This document shows, in pieces, positions 33,268-44,917 of a DNA stretch of 64,000 nt. The stretch's first letter is position 1. The number at the start of each line of letters is the position of its first letter. Origin of the DNA: Persicaria tinctoria (lineage: Eukaryota > Streptophyta > Magnoliopsida > Caryophyllales > Polygonaceae); NCBI GenBank assembly GCA_037127255.1, contig JBANSL010000005.1, positions 82,775,160 to 82,839,159 on the forward strand, in the 5' to 3' direction. The notes beneath the pieces are model-generated. The model ran no database searches. It was not told where the DNA came from and saw only the letters and a list, made by a program, of their open reading frames with translations. The position numbers and the translations under genes are program-made.

Positions 33268-34614
33268 GGCGAAATTGCAGTAAACCACCCCTTAAATGGG
33301 GCCTTTTGCACAAAACCACCCCTTAAAATCTAAATTGCAGAAAACCACCCTCTAAAATCCAACTGTTAGCAAAGTCACACCCATTGACCAATTTCCGTTT
33401 GTTGACTGTTAAAACGTAAGAAATGTCCTTTATACCCCTTATTTTTATTGAAGGCACCCATTGTTGAATAACTTGCTGTGAAGCAGTAAAGAAATTAGAA
33501 ATGGCACCCTTTATTCCTCCCTCTCTCGATGTGTTTAATCATATCTCCCCTTTTCATTTTTCACCCCTCACTTCTAAATCTTGCAAAACTCAATTCCACC
33601 ATTGCCAAAGATGTAGATTTCAATCTCCAAATTAAAGCTTTAGATCGAGATGGTCAGCAGAATCCTATAACTATGTAGTGTCCGAGTTCGAGTTTCTCCT
33701 TCCGCAGAAATAAGAACAACTCGAACAGCGGTGCTTCTTCTTCTGTTCCCCTTGTTTGTTGGGATTGTGTATGTGCCTCTCTCTTTATACGGGGTTTCTG
33801 GTTCACGCCTTCTCCCCTCCAGTTGAATCTACTCCTCTTTTTTTCGAAAATTCGTCCAAATTCGATCCTTGTGTGTGGATTTCAATCGCAGCTTTCTGCA
33901 GTGGATTGGCATGTGGGGTTGTCGACCTCTATGAAACCCTCAGCTTTGTTGTTCGATATGGATCTCCAATTCCACTCAACTACAAGATTTATAGCGGCCA
34001 AATCTCCCAATTTTGAACTCAATCCCCCAATTTCAAAAGAAATTAAGTGCTTTGTTGCTTTGGTTCAAAAAAATTGAAGTTCAGGTCAATTTTTTTAACG
34101 TTAACCCAACTTCGAATTAGAGTAGAGGTTGTTTGAAATTTTGGAAAATTATGGAATTTAATTAGGTCAAGACTTTAGATGGTGAAAATTGGGGTAATTT
34201 GTGAGGATTTGTGATAGAAGGAATTGAAACAAAGAAGAACCCAAATCGATCTAGGTTTTCAGAGAAGCATCAACTCATCTTCAACATGGAGTTGGATATT
34301 TTCCAATGGGTTTGATATATTTAGTTTAAAAAAATTATTATTTTTTAATTATAAAATATAAATTGATTTGGGTGTGACTTTGCTAATTACAGTTGGATTA
34401 AAATGGTCATTGTAATTTTTTTAATTAAAAAATATAATTTTTTTTAATTAAAATGGTCATTGTAATTATTTGACAGAAGTTTGACGGGAAGATGATTTGG
34501 GTGTGACTTTGCTAACAGTTGGATTTTAGAGGGTGGTTTTCTGCAATTTAGATTTTAAGGGGTGGTTTTGTGCAAAAGGCTCTATTTAAAGGGTGGTTTT
34601 CTGCAATTTTCCCC
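33268..34614. mobile_element. Mutator-like element with long TIRs, copy type 1
   Basis: The left end GGCGAAATTGCAG and the ~110 bp that follow are inverted at the right end (...CTGCAATTTTCCCC) with about 90% identity by eye. Both ends carry repeats of AAACCACCCCTTAAA and the phrase AACTGTTAGCAAAGTCACACCC. Runs of nine A at both sides are compatible with a 9-bp target duplication. The interior (1.1 kb) has no transposase; short frames at 33756-34016 are unrecognised. Confidence 0.72.
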
Positions 34615-35500
34615 AAAAAAAAAGGAAGTGGGCTAGCTTATATAAAATGGGCTGACACACCAAAGGATATGGAATTTGGAAATCATCAAAAAAAGAGGAA
34701 GACCCATTGTATCTTCCTTCAAGCACGATGATTGCTTATCCGCTCATTAGTTTCCATCCATCTCTTCAATTAAGTGATGCTCATCTCATTGTATTTTCCT
34801 TCAAGCACGATGATTGCGAAGACATTGAAAATTGGTAAATTTGTTTTATTTGAGAACTCTAATTCAACCACAGGAATTAGGTGGTCCGATACATAAACAA
34901 AAACTCGTCATCACCGTTTGTAATTTCCAAAAAAGAACGACAATGGAGGGTAGATGAAAGAACGACGATATAGGGTAGATGAAAGCTTCAAGGAATCAAT
35001 ATCTTACCTACGGATACAAATTAGGTATGTTAATGGCAGGAACAATTTGAGTAATCGATCGTTACCTATTGTATTCGCTTCCTGTTAGTTAGGGACAATA
35101 ATTTAGGTTACAATAATCGTTATCTATTTTTACAAGAATTGTATACTACTTTAATTGATACATTTCGTTACCAGAATTCAGTCATTACAGGAAATCATTC
35201 ATTACAATAGTTGTATGTTACTGTAGTAATGGGCACAAGAATTCGTTCATTACAGTAAATCATTCATTACAAAAATTGTATGCTACTGTAGTTGGTTATA
35301 GTGGTTTATTGTAATTCAACTCTACAAGACAAATGTGTGTATAATAATGGATAGGGTAGAAGATTTCATTCATTACAGGAATTGATTACATGAATATTAT
35401 TGTTTTATAGGAATGTTATTTCTTGTATGTAACGGATGGCATTGTATTACACATGAATATTATCGTATTACGTGAATGATTAAAAAAGGATAAAAAAATA
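34615..35500. other. Gene-free spacer with short duplications
   Basis: CCTTCAAGCACGATGATTGC occurs at about 34716 and 34799 (direct repeat). 35173-35237 and 35238-35302 are tandem copies of a 65-bp unit starting AGAATTC and rich in TCATTACA. No gene. Confidence 0.5.
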
Positions 35501-36503
35501 GGCGAAATTGCAGGAAAGCACCCTTTAAATAAGGTAGTTTGCAAGAAAACCACCCTTTAAATTTATTTTTGCAGCAAACCACCCTTTAAATATTGTAGTT
35601 TGCGGCAAACCACCATTTAAAATACATTCATTTAAAAAAACCACCCATCATCACTTTTTATTAAAAATTTATCAAGTAATTCAAAATTACCTTTTTATTA
35701 AATATATATATATATATATATATTCTTTTAAGGATGTTCGAAAGAAAATTTTGTTATATTTTTGCGTTATCAATATAGCGATTGTAACCTTATTTAAAAT
35801 ATTTAACTAAATATAATTTTATATCAATCTAAGGAGAAATAAACATTAAAAAAATGTTTTCACTGAAGTCACTTAATGTAATATATAAATATTTAGATAT
35901 AGATATAGATTACATATTAATTCAATGTATTGAATTAAACTCATTGGTTTAATAAAATGTAGAATATCTTAAGGATTTTACAAAAATATAATTGTAATTG
36001 AAGCTTATTTATTAAAACACATAAAAATAAGTTGGTTATAAGATTCTAAAAAAAAGTGGGTTATGTCATATCATCATAAAGACTTATATATTAATAGTAG
36101 ATATAGATGACACATCATCTTAAATTCTTATAAATTAATATTATATATAGATTTAATATAATAAATAAAGATTTAAATATAGATTCCAATGATTTTCAAA
36201 CATAACGTTTGTGAAAAGAAAAGAAGAGATTTCAAACGTAAAGTCATTCATTAAATTGCAATTAAAAGCATACAAATACAATTTATTTTCTTTCTAACAA
36301 CCTTGAAATATTTTGGGGGTAAAAGAGTAATTTTTGTTTAATTAATAGATTTTTAATTAAAAGTGTTGATGGGTGGTTTTTTTAAATGAATGTATTTTAA
36401 AGGGTGGTTCGTCGCAAACTACTATATTTTGAGGGTGGTTTGCCGCAAAAAATAAATTTAAAGGGTGATTCCCTGCAAACAACCCTATTTAAAGGGTGGT
36501 TTC
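35501..36503. mobile_element. Mutator-like element with ~190-bp TIRs, copy type 2
   Basis: The left end is GGCGAAATTGCAGG. Tandem phrases of AAACCACCCTTTAAA occur four or five times in each arm, and the arms end with ACCCATCATCACTTTT-type sequence. The right arm is the inverse. The ends are related to 33268-34614, but the ~600-bp AT-rich core is different. The flanks TAAAAAAATA and TTAAAAATAT are a probable but blurred target duplication, so the right border is approximate. Confidence 0.65.
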
Positions 36504-37560
36504 TTAAAAATATCTTCATCCACCAATATCTTTCATGAATGATTAAAAAATATCGTATTACATGAATGATTAAAAAGGATAAAGAGGATAAAATTTGTTA
36601 AAATATCTTCATCCACCAATATTTTTAAAAAGGATAAAAAAAATTTAGGATAAAATTTGATTTGTTAAAATATCTTCATCATCAATCATTTTAAAAAGGA
36701 TAAAAATTGATTTTAAGGGTAAATATGTAATATCCATCTTTAAAATGTACAATTAACTAAAACAAAATTAAAAGAGTACAATTACTTAAAAAACCTTGAA
36801 ATGGGTATACTCCACCCAATTTACCTCTATTTAAATTGAAAAATCAACCCACTAAAATATAAGAATTATATTTGGCACAAATTGGAAATTGGGTTTAGTA
36901 AAATCATAAAGTTAAACTCGTAAAATTTCATCAATGGATTATTCCAGTAAGTCGCTCTCAAAAAGACGGAGTAAAAATCATAAAGTTAAACTCAGGGTCG
37001 TCCAATGTATCTTGGGGGCCCTATTCAATACTACATCCATTTTAAAATATTTGATTTTTATATAGTTTTTAATAAGAATAAAACTATATAAAATATATGA
37101 AATTATAAAAAATAATAATTTAAAATTCAACATTTTATAGAGTTTTTATTTTTAAAACTCTATGAAAAAGTCAAATATAACTATTTTACTAGGAGGAGTA
37201 TTATTAAGATTTACTAACAAATTAGTATAAAATAAAATTTAGGACTACATAGTACATTCTATTAGATTTTTAGCCATTTTTACTCTTTATGTTATCAATA
37301 TAATAAGAGGTTGTGTTAAATTAATAAATAAAAATAGGTAATAAGAAGGTCCCAAAAATAATTATAAATAGTTGAGAAGAAGGCCCCAAAAATAATGTAG
37401 TTTATCAATATAACATGAGGATGTGTTAAATTAACTAATAAAAATAGTTAATAGGAACGCCCAAAATTAATTAAAAAATATTTAATAAGAAGGCCTCGAT
37501 AGTTTTCCATATAGAAAAGGTTAAAAGATTAAACAAAAAACCAAACAAAGAATCCAGTCA

Positions 37561-37655
37561 CCACTTGAGATTCGAACCCGAGAATCCGAGATCAGTGGTA
37601 TTGGTAAAAAGCAAATTGATTTGGCTAGAGCCGCTTACTACTGAGTCAATACGGC
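37561..37655 (-). mobile_element. tRNA-derived SINE head
   Basis: Minus strand has an A-box-like TTGACTCAGTAGTAAGC followed ~50 nt later by a B-box GGGTTCGAATCTC, the internal RNA polymerase III promoter layout of plant SINEs. The 3' end and target duplications were not found. Confidence 0.45.
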
Positions 37656-38756
37656 AATATATGTGATTCATTGGAACAACAAATAATACTGTATAAGTCC
37701 TAAATATTTTAACATTGGGCCCTAAAAAATTTTGGGACCCTGTTCCATTGGACTCTTTTGAACAACCCATTGGATGGGCTTGGTTAAACTCCTAAGAACT
37801 ACACCTGATTGGATTCCTGGCTTGTCGGATACACAGACCACCTGACATAAAGGTAAAGCTCATCGGGTTCAATCGTCAAAAAAAAATCGAATTAGTTCTA
37901 GAAAGAACTACATGAAGACTTTATGCTTTTTTATGAGTTACATAGGAAGCCCGATATAAAAATTCTAACATATACAGTATTAGATTTAGTCGTCCATCTC
38001 AAATTAAATTAAATTTTTTCTTAAAAGAAACTATGGGTAAATTGATCCCGTTCAAATCGGGTACATAGGATACCCGACATAAAGCTTAAGCTTCTCGAGT
38101 TCAATCACCAAACCCAAAAATTAAATCAGTTCAAGAGATAAGTATATAGGCAATTCGTTAAAATTCGGATGCAGCCCAAATCACCAGAACCACGTGGGTC
38201 TTGGTGTCGACATGACTTCAAATCAAGAGGATAACCAAAGGGGTTGAACTCAAATGCTAAAAAATTAAATAAAATATGTTTTATAATTATTTGCGCATTT
38301 TTGTTCAATAAGACCATCATCCAATGACATCTTTTTGGATCCCATTAGATATGATTTCTAGTTTAAATGTTTGTGTTAGTACTCGTGTTTATAATTTGCT
38401 AGACACGACCACTTTTGTTCGACATAATGTGGTCTCGTGTTTATACTCGTGTCCCAACAATTTCCTTTGACCCTTTTGATGACAACAAACATACAGGTCC
38501 ATGATAGGTAAACATACATATGTAAGCATTGTTTGTCTGTTTGACATCATAAGAGCACTTTAGGATTATGAAAGGATGAAGAATCCCAATAAATCGATCA
38601 AATAACTTTTCTCTTATTTGATTACCTAATTTTAACATAGGGTAACTTTAATCCTATAAAATGCTCTAACCATTTCTCTCCCCTCATAGATCAACTCACA
38701 AAAAAAATAAAAAATAATGATTATATATATACCCATACAATTTGATTAATTTCACT

Positions 38757-38812
38757 TTCATTCATTACTCCTCGAACAAACATGGTCTTGCTTGTTTGAG
38801 TAATGAATGAAG
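38757..38812. repeat. Near-perfect palindrome
   Basis: Arms TTCATTCATTACTC and GAGTAATGAATGAA, extended by GAACAAAC / GTTTG, around a short ATGGTCTTGC centre. Only the left arm and its 5' neighbour are shared with 31980-32038, so the right arm seems to be a local inverted copy. Confidence 0.55.
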
Positions 38813-39234
38813 GGAAGGAGGGGTTTAGAGAGGGGCGAGGAAGGAGACGTCTAACAATCCCCTAAGGCAAAGGGTTTTCGGGAGAAAGAAGTGGAAGGAG
38901 GGTGTAGGTCTGGAGATCGAAAGCTCAAGAGAGAGAGGAGAGCGGATTTGGAGATGGGAACCTTTGGTCTCAAAAGCGAGGGAGGAGAGAGAAGAGTAGG
39001 GTTTTGTTTTCTAAGTGGTCGCGTTTACTTAGGCGGGTTTTTATAATTCAAGATTTTAGTTCCGCGTTGAAATTTTTTTTTAACATGTGTTGAAAAATAT
39101 ACTCGTGTCTGTTTTATTTTATATATCTCGATTTTATTAACTGAAATTAAAAATCTATTTAACATTATCGTGTGTTTTTCTGACAGATATTATCTATTGG
39201 TAAATATATAACTTGCCAAAATATATGACGTGTA

Positions 39235-39281
39235 TGCAACAAGGATTCACTCATACAAGTGTACATATATAGCTTGTTGCA
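39235..39281 (-). promoter_or_regulatory. 3'UTR inverted repeat of GRP5 (short form)
   Basis: Outer arms TGCAACAA and TTGTTGCA are intact. The inner part has collapsed to about 30 nt, with a possible CACT/AGTG pair. Confidence 0.45.
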
Positions 39282-39356
39282 ATTTATTAAGAGACATTTG
39301 ATTTATCTTATTAGTATTAACTTGAGAACTAGCTAGGTATATAATACGCAATAGAC

Positions 39357-39932
39357 TTAAGGGCTTCCACCTCTTCCACCACCATACCCATAGCCTGAGC
39401 CATACCCATAACCACTTCCTGAACCAGACCCACCACCGCCACCGCCGCCCCCACCACCACCTCCACCGCCTCCGGAGCCACGACCACCACTTCCGTATCC
39501 TGATCCAGAACCGTAACCACTTCCGTAGCCAGACCCATAACCACCTCGTCCACCTCCACCGCCTCCACCACCACCGCCACCACCCCCTCCGCCACCACCC
39601 CTTCCGAATCCATCAGCACCACGACCACTTCCATATCCGGACCCCGACCCATATCCACTACCATAGCCTGACCCACCTCGACCACCTCCGCCACCTCCAC
39701 CGGATCCTCCACCACCACCCATACCTCCACCTACACCACTTCCACCTCCTTTCCCGTAACCGTAACCGGACCCATAGCCAGAGCCATACCCTCCACGTCC
39801 ACCACCACCACCTCCTCCTCCACCTTCACCGCCCCCACCTCCGTAACTTAATGGCAGTCTGGCTGCAACGCAAAGCTCCAGGAGGAGCAATGCGGACATT
39901 GCAAAACCTATGATCTTAAGGTGTTTGGCCAT
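39357..39932 (-). CDS. GRP5: secreted glycine-rich protein, 191 aa
   Basis: Same layout as GRP4: signal peptide 1-24 (MAKHLKIIG), RLPLSYGGGGGEGG, Gly runs and YGSGYG modules, ending RGGSP. The first ~116 residues are identical to GRP4. The C-terminal third differs, with a longer 17-Gly run, a GGRGSGG block and a shorter tail. The DNA identity covers about 360 bp (39585-39947), including the 5' leader. Both flanks are clearly diverged, which fits gene conversion better than a simple recent duplication. Confidence 0.92.
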   Translation of the reverse strand: MAKHLKIIGFAMSALLLLELCVAARLPLSYGGGGGEGGGGGGGGGRGGYGSGYGSGYGYGKGGGSGVGGGMGGGGGSGGGGGGGRGGSGYGSGYGSGSGYGSGRGADGFGRGGGGGGGGGGGGGGGGGRGGYGSGYGSGYGSGSGYGSGGRGSGGGGGGGGGGGGGGGSGSGSGYGYGSGYGYGGGRGGSP

Positions 39933-39995
39933 TTGTAGTCAAACAGAATTGTTAAGTTGTGATGTATATTGATTCGATACAATTTAACTTACCCC

Positions 39996-40003
39996 TTTAT
40001 ATA
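39996..40003 (-). promoter_or_regulatory. TATA box of GRP5
   Basis: CCCTATATAAAGGGG on the minus strand, ~64 nt upstream of the ATG. Confidence 0.77.
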
Positions 40004-40057
40004 GGGATGTATCTGTAGATCGATCAATGGTTTTCTTCTTTTGAATTGCTTCATTAC

Positions 40058-40094
40058 TATGGGTACTGTTTTTTTCTTCAAAAACTTTGTTCCC
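40058..40094 (-). promoter_or_regulatory. Conserved GRP upstream box, copy 5
   Basis: Minus strand: GGGAACAAAG, TTTTTGAAG, AAAAAAACAGTACCCATAG. About 55 bp upstream of the TATA box. Confidence 0.58.
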
Positions 40095-40850
40095 AAATCC
40101 CCTCCAATGGGTTCCTTTTCTTTTCTTTTCTGTGTTTTTTTAAAAGAAGACTTTGAATTTATGGACAATAAAAGTAATTAGCAAGGAAATCAAATAATTA
40201 ATGTTTTTTTATGTGTGTATATGCCACATTAAATAAGTTTGAAATGAAAATATTATCTTGTACACCCTTAAGATGTACACAATTGACATGCCTTGCTCGT
40301 GTACGCATAAACTATATATTCGCCTATTTCACATGGTTATTCAGTTATAATAATGTAATTATTCATTTATAGAAAAAGTTTAATGAATTAATAACTGCGC
40401 TGTACCATATTCAATGAATAATTATTTAATATAACGGAATAATAAAGACTTACTTTTTAATATCTTCTTAATTTCTTAATTCAATGGTCTAGGATCTAGA
40501 TGATATAACATGAGGACGGTACATATGATCGATCGATCGATCTATTATATAGTATATAGATAAAATTTTAGAGAGGTTTGAAAATATGGTTCTAATGTTT
40601 GACCCCAACAAATAAATAAAGCAAATCTGACAGTAGCTAGATAGCCATGCAATATTCAATTACTCACTGTATATCCTAATTAATTTCTCGACCATTGAAT
40701 AACTTTGATGTCTGCTTGATTTTGAATAAAATACGTTGTTCGATCTTGTTAGATTGAGTAATCTCCATTGAGGTTCTCTTCGCTATCATTAAAAAATATA
40801 TAGAAAGTTTACATTATAACATAATTATAATTAGACCTATGGACTTATAT
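40095..40850. other. GRP5 distal upstream spacer
   Basis: AT-rich, no gene. Shares blocks with the GRP4 upstream region up to about 40735 (AATTTCTCGACCATTGAATA). A GATCGATCGATCGATC stretch lies at 40528-40544. Confidence 0.45.
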
Positions 40851-40854
40851 CCTC

Positions 40855-42412
40855 AGTTGAAATAGAAGGGTAGCGAATAGCGAGACTGGATCTAAAATCA
40901 AGAAATAGTTGACGAGGGATATTGAAACGGGGGCGAGACATGTAAGACACGCACATGACCTATATATGGCAACCTTCTCACGTAGGAAGTGGATGTCAAT
41001 CTCAACATGTTTGATTATCTGATGGTGAACCGGGTTGTGAGCAAGATAAGTAGTGCTAACGTTGTATGTATACACAACAGACGCTTGACTGAGTGGATAG
41101 TGCAGCTCAAGCAATAAGCTGCGAACAGTGGCGGATCTAGGATTTTCGGTAAGGGGGGGCTGAAAAGCACCGTACTTATGGCTAGTTGTGAATCGAGATC
41201 AATGATAATATAAAAAATCAAATTATGTGGAGCCATTTTTGTTCCTGGTACGTAAATAGATATATACTGAATTAGTTTGTTGGTTTGTTAATGGTTACAA
41301 ATTAAGTAACAAGATACTCACCTTAGCTTGGTGGACTTCTGAATTTCAATTTAATTACAACTAATGTTATGTTTAGGTTAAGTCAAATTACTTTGTATTT
41401 AGAATACTTTTGGGATTGAGTTTCATCAAGTGTCATCCATACAAATAATCACAACCACAATTCTAAATTCTTGAATCTAAGGCGAAGAAGTTCAGGGTCA
41501 ATTAACGGATATTTATTGCTTCTGAAGCCTCTTGAAATTAATTTGTTAGTGTTCGGAGGGATTAAACTTTTCAGAAATTGCTCACAATTTAATTTGGGAT
41601 TTTGTAAAGAGGTTGTTCTGATTTGTTTGAAGAATTTTCAATCTGTATCTCAATTTTTTACTTGTTTACGAAACTCATAAATAATCACTCAGATCACAAA
41701 TTCAATCCACAAATCTAATTTAATTCACAAAATTGATTCTCTAACCTAATTTTACAAATTTGATTTCAAAATCAAAACCCTAAATCTTCACATCCTACCT
41801 TTAAGTTGCTTATTATACTAATTAATCCAAATCTTAAAGAAAGTCAACAGCTGCTGGGATTCCTGTTGAGGTTAAAAAAAAAAGGGTTGCTTGTTGTTGA
41901 TGTTTAAAAAAAAGAAAGGGATTCACTGTTGAGGGTTTAACAAAAAAAAAAAGGGGAATAAAGCTGCTCATTTTTGTTGATGTTTTCAAAAAAAAAAAAG
42001 GGGTGTTGATGTTAAAAATAAAAAGGTGGAGGGTTTGAGGAGGATTTGAACATGTGTTCTTTTACTCACTCCATTCAAAATGGTACGCTATCCCATGTTA
42101 CCACTAAGCCAATTTATCGTCATGACATAAGGCTACTTCTTTTTACATATATTACAAAACTAACAGAGGATAGCGGAGGGCTTCAGCCACCGCGAGCCCC
42201 CGCGTGGATCTGCCACTGGCTGCGAAGCCATGAGCACTCAACGACCACATTGGCAACACCACGATACTCCGCTCCAGCACTAGAGCGGGAGACAACATTT
42301 TGTCTCTTGGATGACCAAGAAACAAAGAGTCGTTGAGGAAAACATAATATCCTGACGTAGACCATCTGATGTCCAGACAACCAGCCCAATCGGCATCAAG
42401 TTGTCTGCTACT
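40855..42412 (-). pseudogene. Ty1/copia RNase H fragment, split by a hAT element
   Basis: Minus-strand coding pieces are RNase H (ADWAGCLDIRWSTSGYY; SSKRQNVVSRSSAGAEYRG) at about 42227-42400. After the hAT insertion come LELHYPLSQASVVY and HNPVHHQIIKHVEIDIHFLREKV at 40950-41117. Frameshifts and stops are present, with no LTR. Just to the right another copia fragment starts on the plus strand, so two elements meet near 42412. Confidence 0.8.
41126..42218. mobile_element. Non-autonomous hAT element, 1,093 bp
   Basis: Ends CAGTGGCGGATC and GATCTGCCACTG-type inverse, with the 8-bp target duplication GCTGCGAA at 41118-41125 and 42219-42226. It interrupts copia RNase H coding. The interior has A-run/AAGGGG stretches and no transposase frame. 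Confidence 0.85.
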
Positions 42413-43118
42413 CTTGGTGATCCCATTGATCATCCTGAAGATTACAGTCGACTGGTTGGGAGGCTCCTCTATCTTATCCTCACTCGTCCAGACATTTCAT
42501 ACACAGTCTAGCAGCTTAGCCAATTCCTTCAATGTCCTTTGAAGCCACACTGGGATGCTCTCATGTTTCTCCTCAGATACCTCAAGCTAGCTTCAACTTT
42601 GCTATGTTCTACCTTCATCACTCACAATCCAAGCTTTCAGTACGTGATTGGGGCAATTATCTTGACACGGGGATATCCCTTTCTGGATACTATGTTTTCT
42701 TAGGCTCTTCATTGGTATCATGGAAGACTAAGAAACAAAAAGTAGTCTTCGAATCTTCAACTGAGAGCGAATACAGGAGCATGTCTGCTGCACCAAGTGA
42801 ATTGGTATGGATTCAGGGTATTCTTTCTGATTTGGGCATTTTTCTCTTCCCATTGCTTTGCATTGTGACAATAAGTCTGCCCAGCAGGTGGCCATCAACC
42901 CAGTGTTCCGGATATGAACGCACCAAGCATGTGCGAATTGACTCTTACTTCATTCGTGAAATAGTACATCAAGGGTTCATCACCACCTCCCATGTTCCAT
43001 CTTCTCTTCAAGTTGCAGACATCCTTACACTAAAGCTCGATGTGGGAGCTAAGAAACATTCTTTCTTGCGGTCCAAGCCAGGCCTCGTCCATCCTTGTCT
43101 TGGTCCAGCTTGAGGGGG
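42413..43118 (+). pseudogene. Ty1/copia RT end and RNase H fragment
   Basis: Plus-strand reading: the end of RT (LVGRLLYLILTRPDISY near 42450-42500) and RNase H (TGISLSGYYVFLGSSLVSWK; ESSTESEYRSMSAAPSELVW), then YERTKHVRIDSYFIREIV and VADILTLKL. Stops and frameshifts are present. It ends at a polypurine tract, TTGAGGGGG at 43110-43118, just before the LTR. Confidence 0.82.
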
Positions 43119-43120
43119 TA

Positions 43121-43370
43121 TGTGAGTGTGTGTAGCTAGCTACAGAGTGGCTCGGTCAGTTAGTGAGGTAGGGGTATTTCGATCATTTCACCCGTGCAAC
43201 TTAATTGCCTCCTAGTTCTGTATGTGAAATAAGCGGAAGAATTTGTTGTGTTTCATTGTAACAAAATCAAAACATAAACTCTCCTCTTTCAATGGAGTTT
43301 TTCCACAATTTTTCCCTTTGGTTCTTGATGATGTTTCTCAATTTGATTCCAATTTACACTTCTTCAAACA
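43121..43370 (+). mobile_element. 3' LTR of the plus-strand copia fragment
   Basis: Begins TGTGAGTGTGTG directly after the polypurine tract and probably ends TTCTTCAAACA, about 250 bp. No 5' partner LTR in the window. The right border is inferred from the CA end only. Confidence 0.6.
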
Positions 43371-43433
43371 GAGTTATTAGTTTTTTATGCTTAAGACTTT
43401 GTGGAAAACTCCATTTAACCTTTTTGTATTACT

Positions 43434-44011
43434 CAGTGTTCTAAAAAACGGCCTTGGCGGCCGTCAAGACGGCACCAAGACGCTTGGCGGACCCACACCG
43501 TCCCGAATTCGGCCTTGGCGGTGTAGCTTGGCGGGGGAGGGCCTTGGCGTGAATGGAACAGCGCCTTGACGGCCTTGGCGGGTGCAAGACGGAGACTTGG
43601 CGGCCTTGGCGGGTGCAAATCGGGCTTGGCGGGGAAGAGTTTTGGCGGGCACGGGACGGAGGCTTAGCGGTTTTGGCGGTTTTAAATTGAGATTATTTAG
43701 TTTTTATGCTTTTAAATTTCTCTATTATTAAGTCATGATACTTATTTGAATATATCTATATGATTTTATATTTGATTCAAACAACTTTAAAAAGGGTCAT
43801 GAGTATATTTTTTTTTTGATATGCTATAAACATAAAATTAATACATAGTTTATTACATAATATATGTTTATACATAGTTTATAGGATAAGTATAACAAAA
43901 TAATCAAAAACCGTTTTATCCGCTAAGAACCGCTAATAAGGCCGCCAAACCGTCTTGGCGCTTAGCGATACCTTGCCGCCAAGCATCCGCCGAGCGTTTT
44001 TTAGAACATTG
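43434..44011. mobile_element. 578-bp hAT-type element with TTGGCGG arrays
   Basis: Ends CAGTGTTCTAAAAAACG and its inverse CGTTTTTTAGAACATTG, with the 8-bp target duplication GTATTACT at 43426-43433 and 44012-44019. The left third holds more than ten TTGGCGG or close variants and the right end several inverted CCGCCAAG units, around an AT-rich core. Non-coding. Confidence 0.88.
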
Positions 44012-44118
44012 GTATTACTAATAAAGAACGATTGATGTGCTTTCTTCTAAAATTAATTAATTTTCTTCTTTTTTTTTGCTAAGAAGAAGCTAAAAACCGC
44101 GTTTAACCAAACAAAAAA

Positions 44119-44525
44119 CGTAATTGATAACCACCCCTTTATTTAGGAAAGTATCTGTGGATCGATAGAAATTACTCTCTTTTGAATAAGCATATATTCA
44201 AATTTGCATGATAATTAACTGTGAGTACTTTTTTTTAACACTTGAAAACCATGGTGCCCAACCTCATAGGAGTCAAATTAATTACATGGATTTGGAGTGT
44301 ACTTTGTCAATTCCCTTCAGCATGCACAACACATCCATTCAAATATTTCTCCGTAAGCTATTAATCTTCTATCGGTCTGACCATTTTTTATGACTACTAC
44401 GGATCGGACTACACCAACTACATGGAAAAATTGGAGTGGTATACAATTTAATCTAAAGAGATAAAGGTGATATAATGTATATTTACCGGTGTCTGCATGT
44501 GTATGGTCAATATTGTTGACCCAGC
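44119..44525 (-). pseudogene. Orphan GRP promoter without gene
   Basis: Matches, in order, the 5' regions of GRP1-GRP3: a TATA-like TAAATAAAGGGG (44138-44145; one base off), the GGATCGAT segment, the conserved box (44223-44260), the GGATTTGGAGTGTA...TCAATTCCCTTCAGCATGCACA block and the TGGTCAATATTGTTGACC end. The match stops at AATTGATA near 44120, where the leader and signal peptide should follow. No GRP coding DNA lies downstream. Confidence 0.8.
44223..44260 (-). promoter_or_regulatory. Conserved GRP upstream box, orphan copy
   Basis: Minus strand: GGGCACCATGG, TTTTCAAGTG, TTAAAAAAAAGTACTCAC. Closest to the GRP3 copy. Confidence 0.5.
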
Positions 44526-44917
44526 AATTTCAATCTTTGTTGTACCCGGTGGCGGAGTCAGAAATTTTTTGGAGGGGGACACAATATACATATACAATAT
44601 CAATTTAGATTAAATTGTTATAAATTTTATTTATATAATATGATAATAAATGATGTTATTTTAATATAAAATATCATCAGTTTATAATAAAACGCTATCT
44701 TTTTTTCCTGTTTAAATAAATAAAATATCCAGAATTTTTCCCGTGTACCTGATGATATATTCACCGTGTATATAATGTTGTAAATTGGACAGGAATCAAC
44801 ACACAATCAACACAAAGATCAACCAAAATCATCACAAAACTCAATTCGTTCCTCGATCAGTTGATACTTAATTAACAGAACTTGAGCACACAAAAACTGT
44901 AAAATGCCACTACTCCA
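44526..44917. other. Spacer with a hAT-like end
   Basis: CGGTGGCGGAGTCAGAAATT at 44549-44568, followed by GGAGGGGGAC, resembles one end of a hAT element. No matching right end was found. The rest is AT-rich and flanks the copia element. Confidence 0.35.

Larger units (their letters stand above)
36504..39234. other. Gene-free spacer before GRP5
   Basis: Holds a MITE-like inverted unit (about 37030-37202, ends TACTACATCC and GGAGGAGTA), a SINE head (37561-37655) and a second MITE-like unit (about 38550-38668, ends AGAGCACTTTAGGATT and its near-inverse). It also holds a palindrome at 38757-38812 and a purine-rich GGAAGGAGG tract at 38800-39000. No gene seen. Confidence 0.45.
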
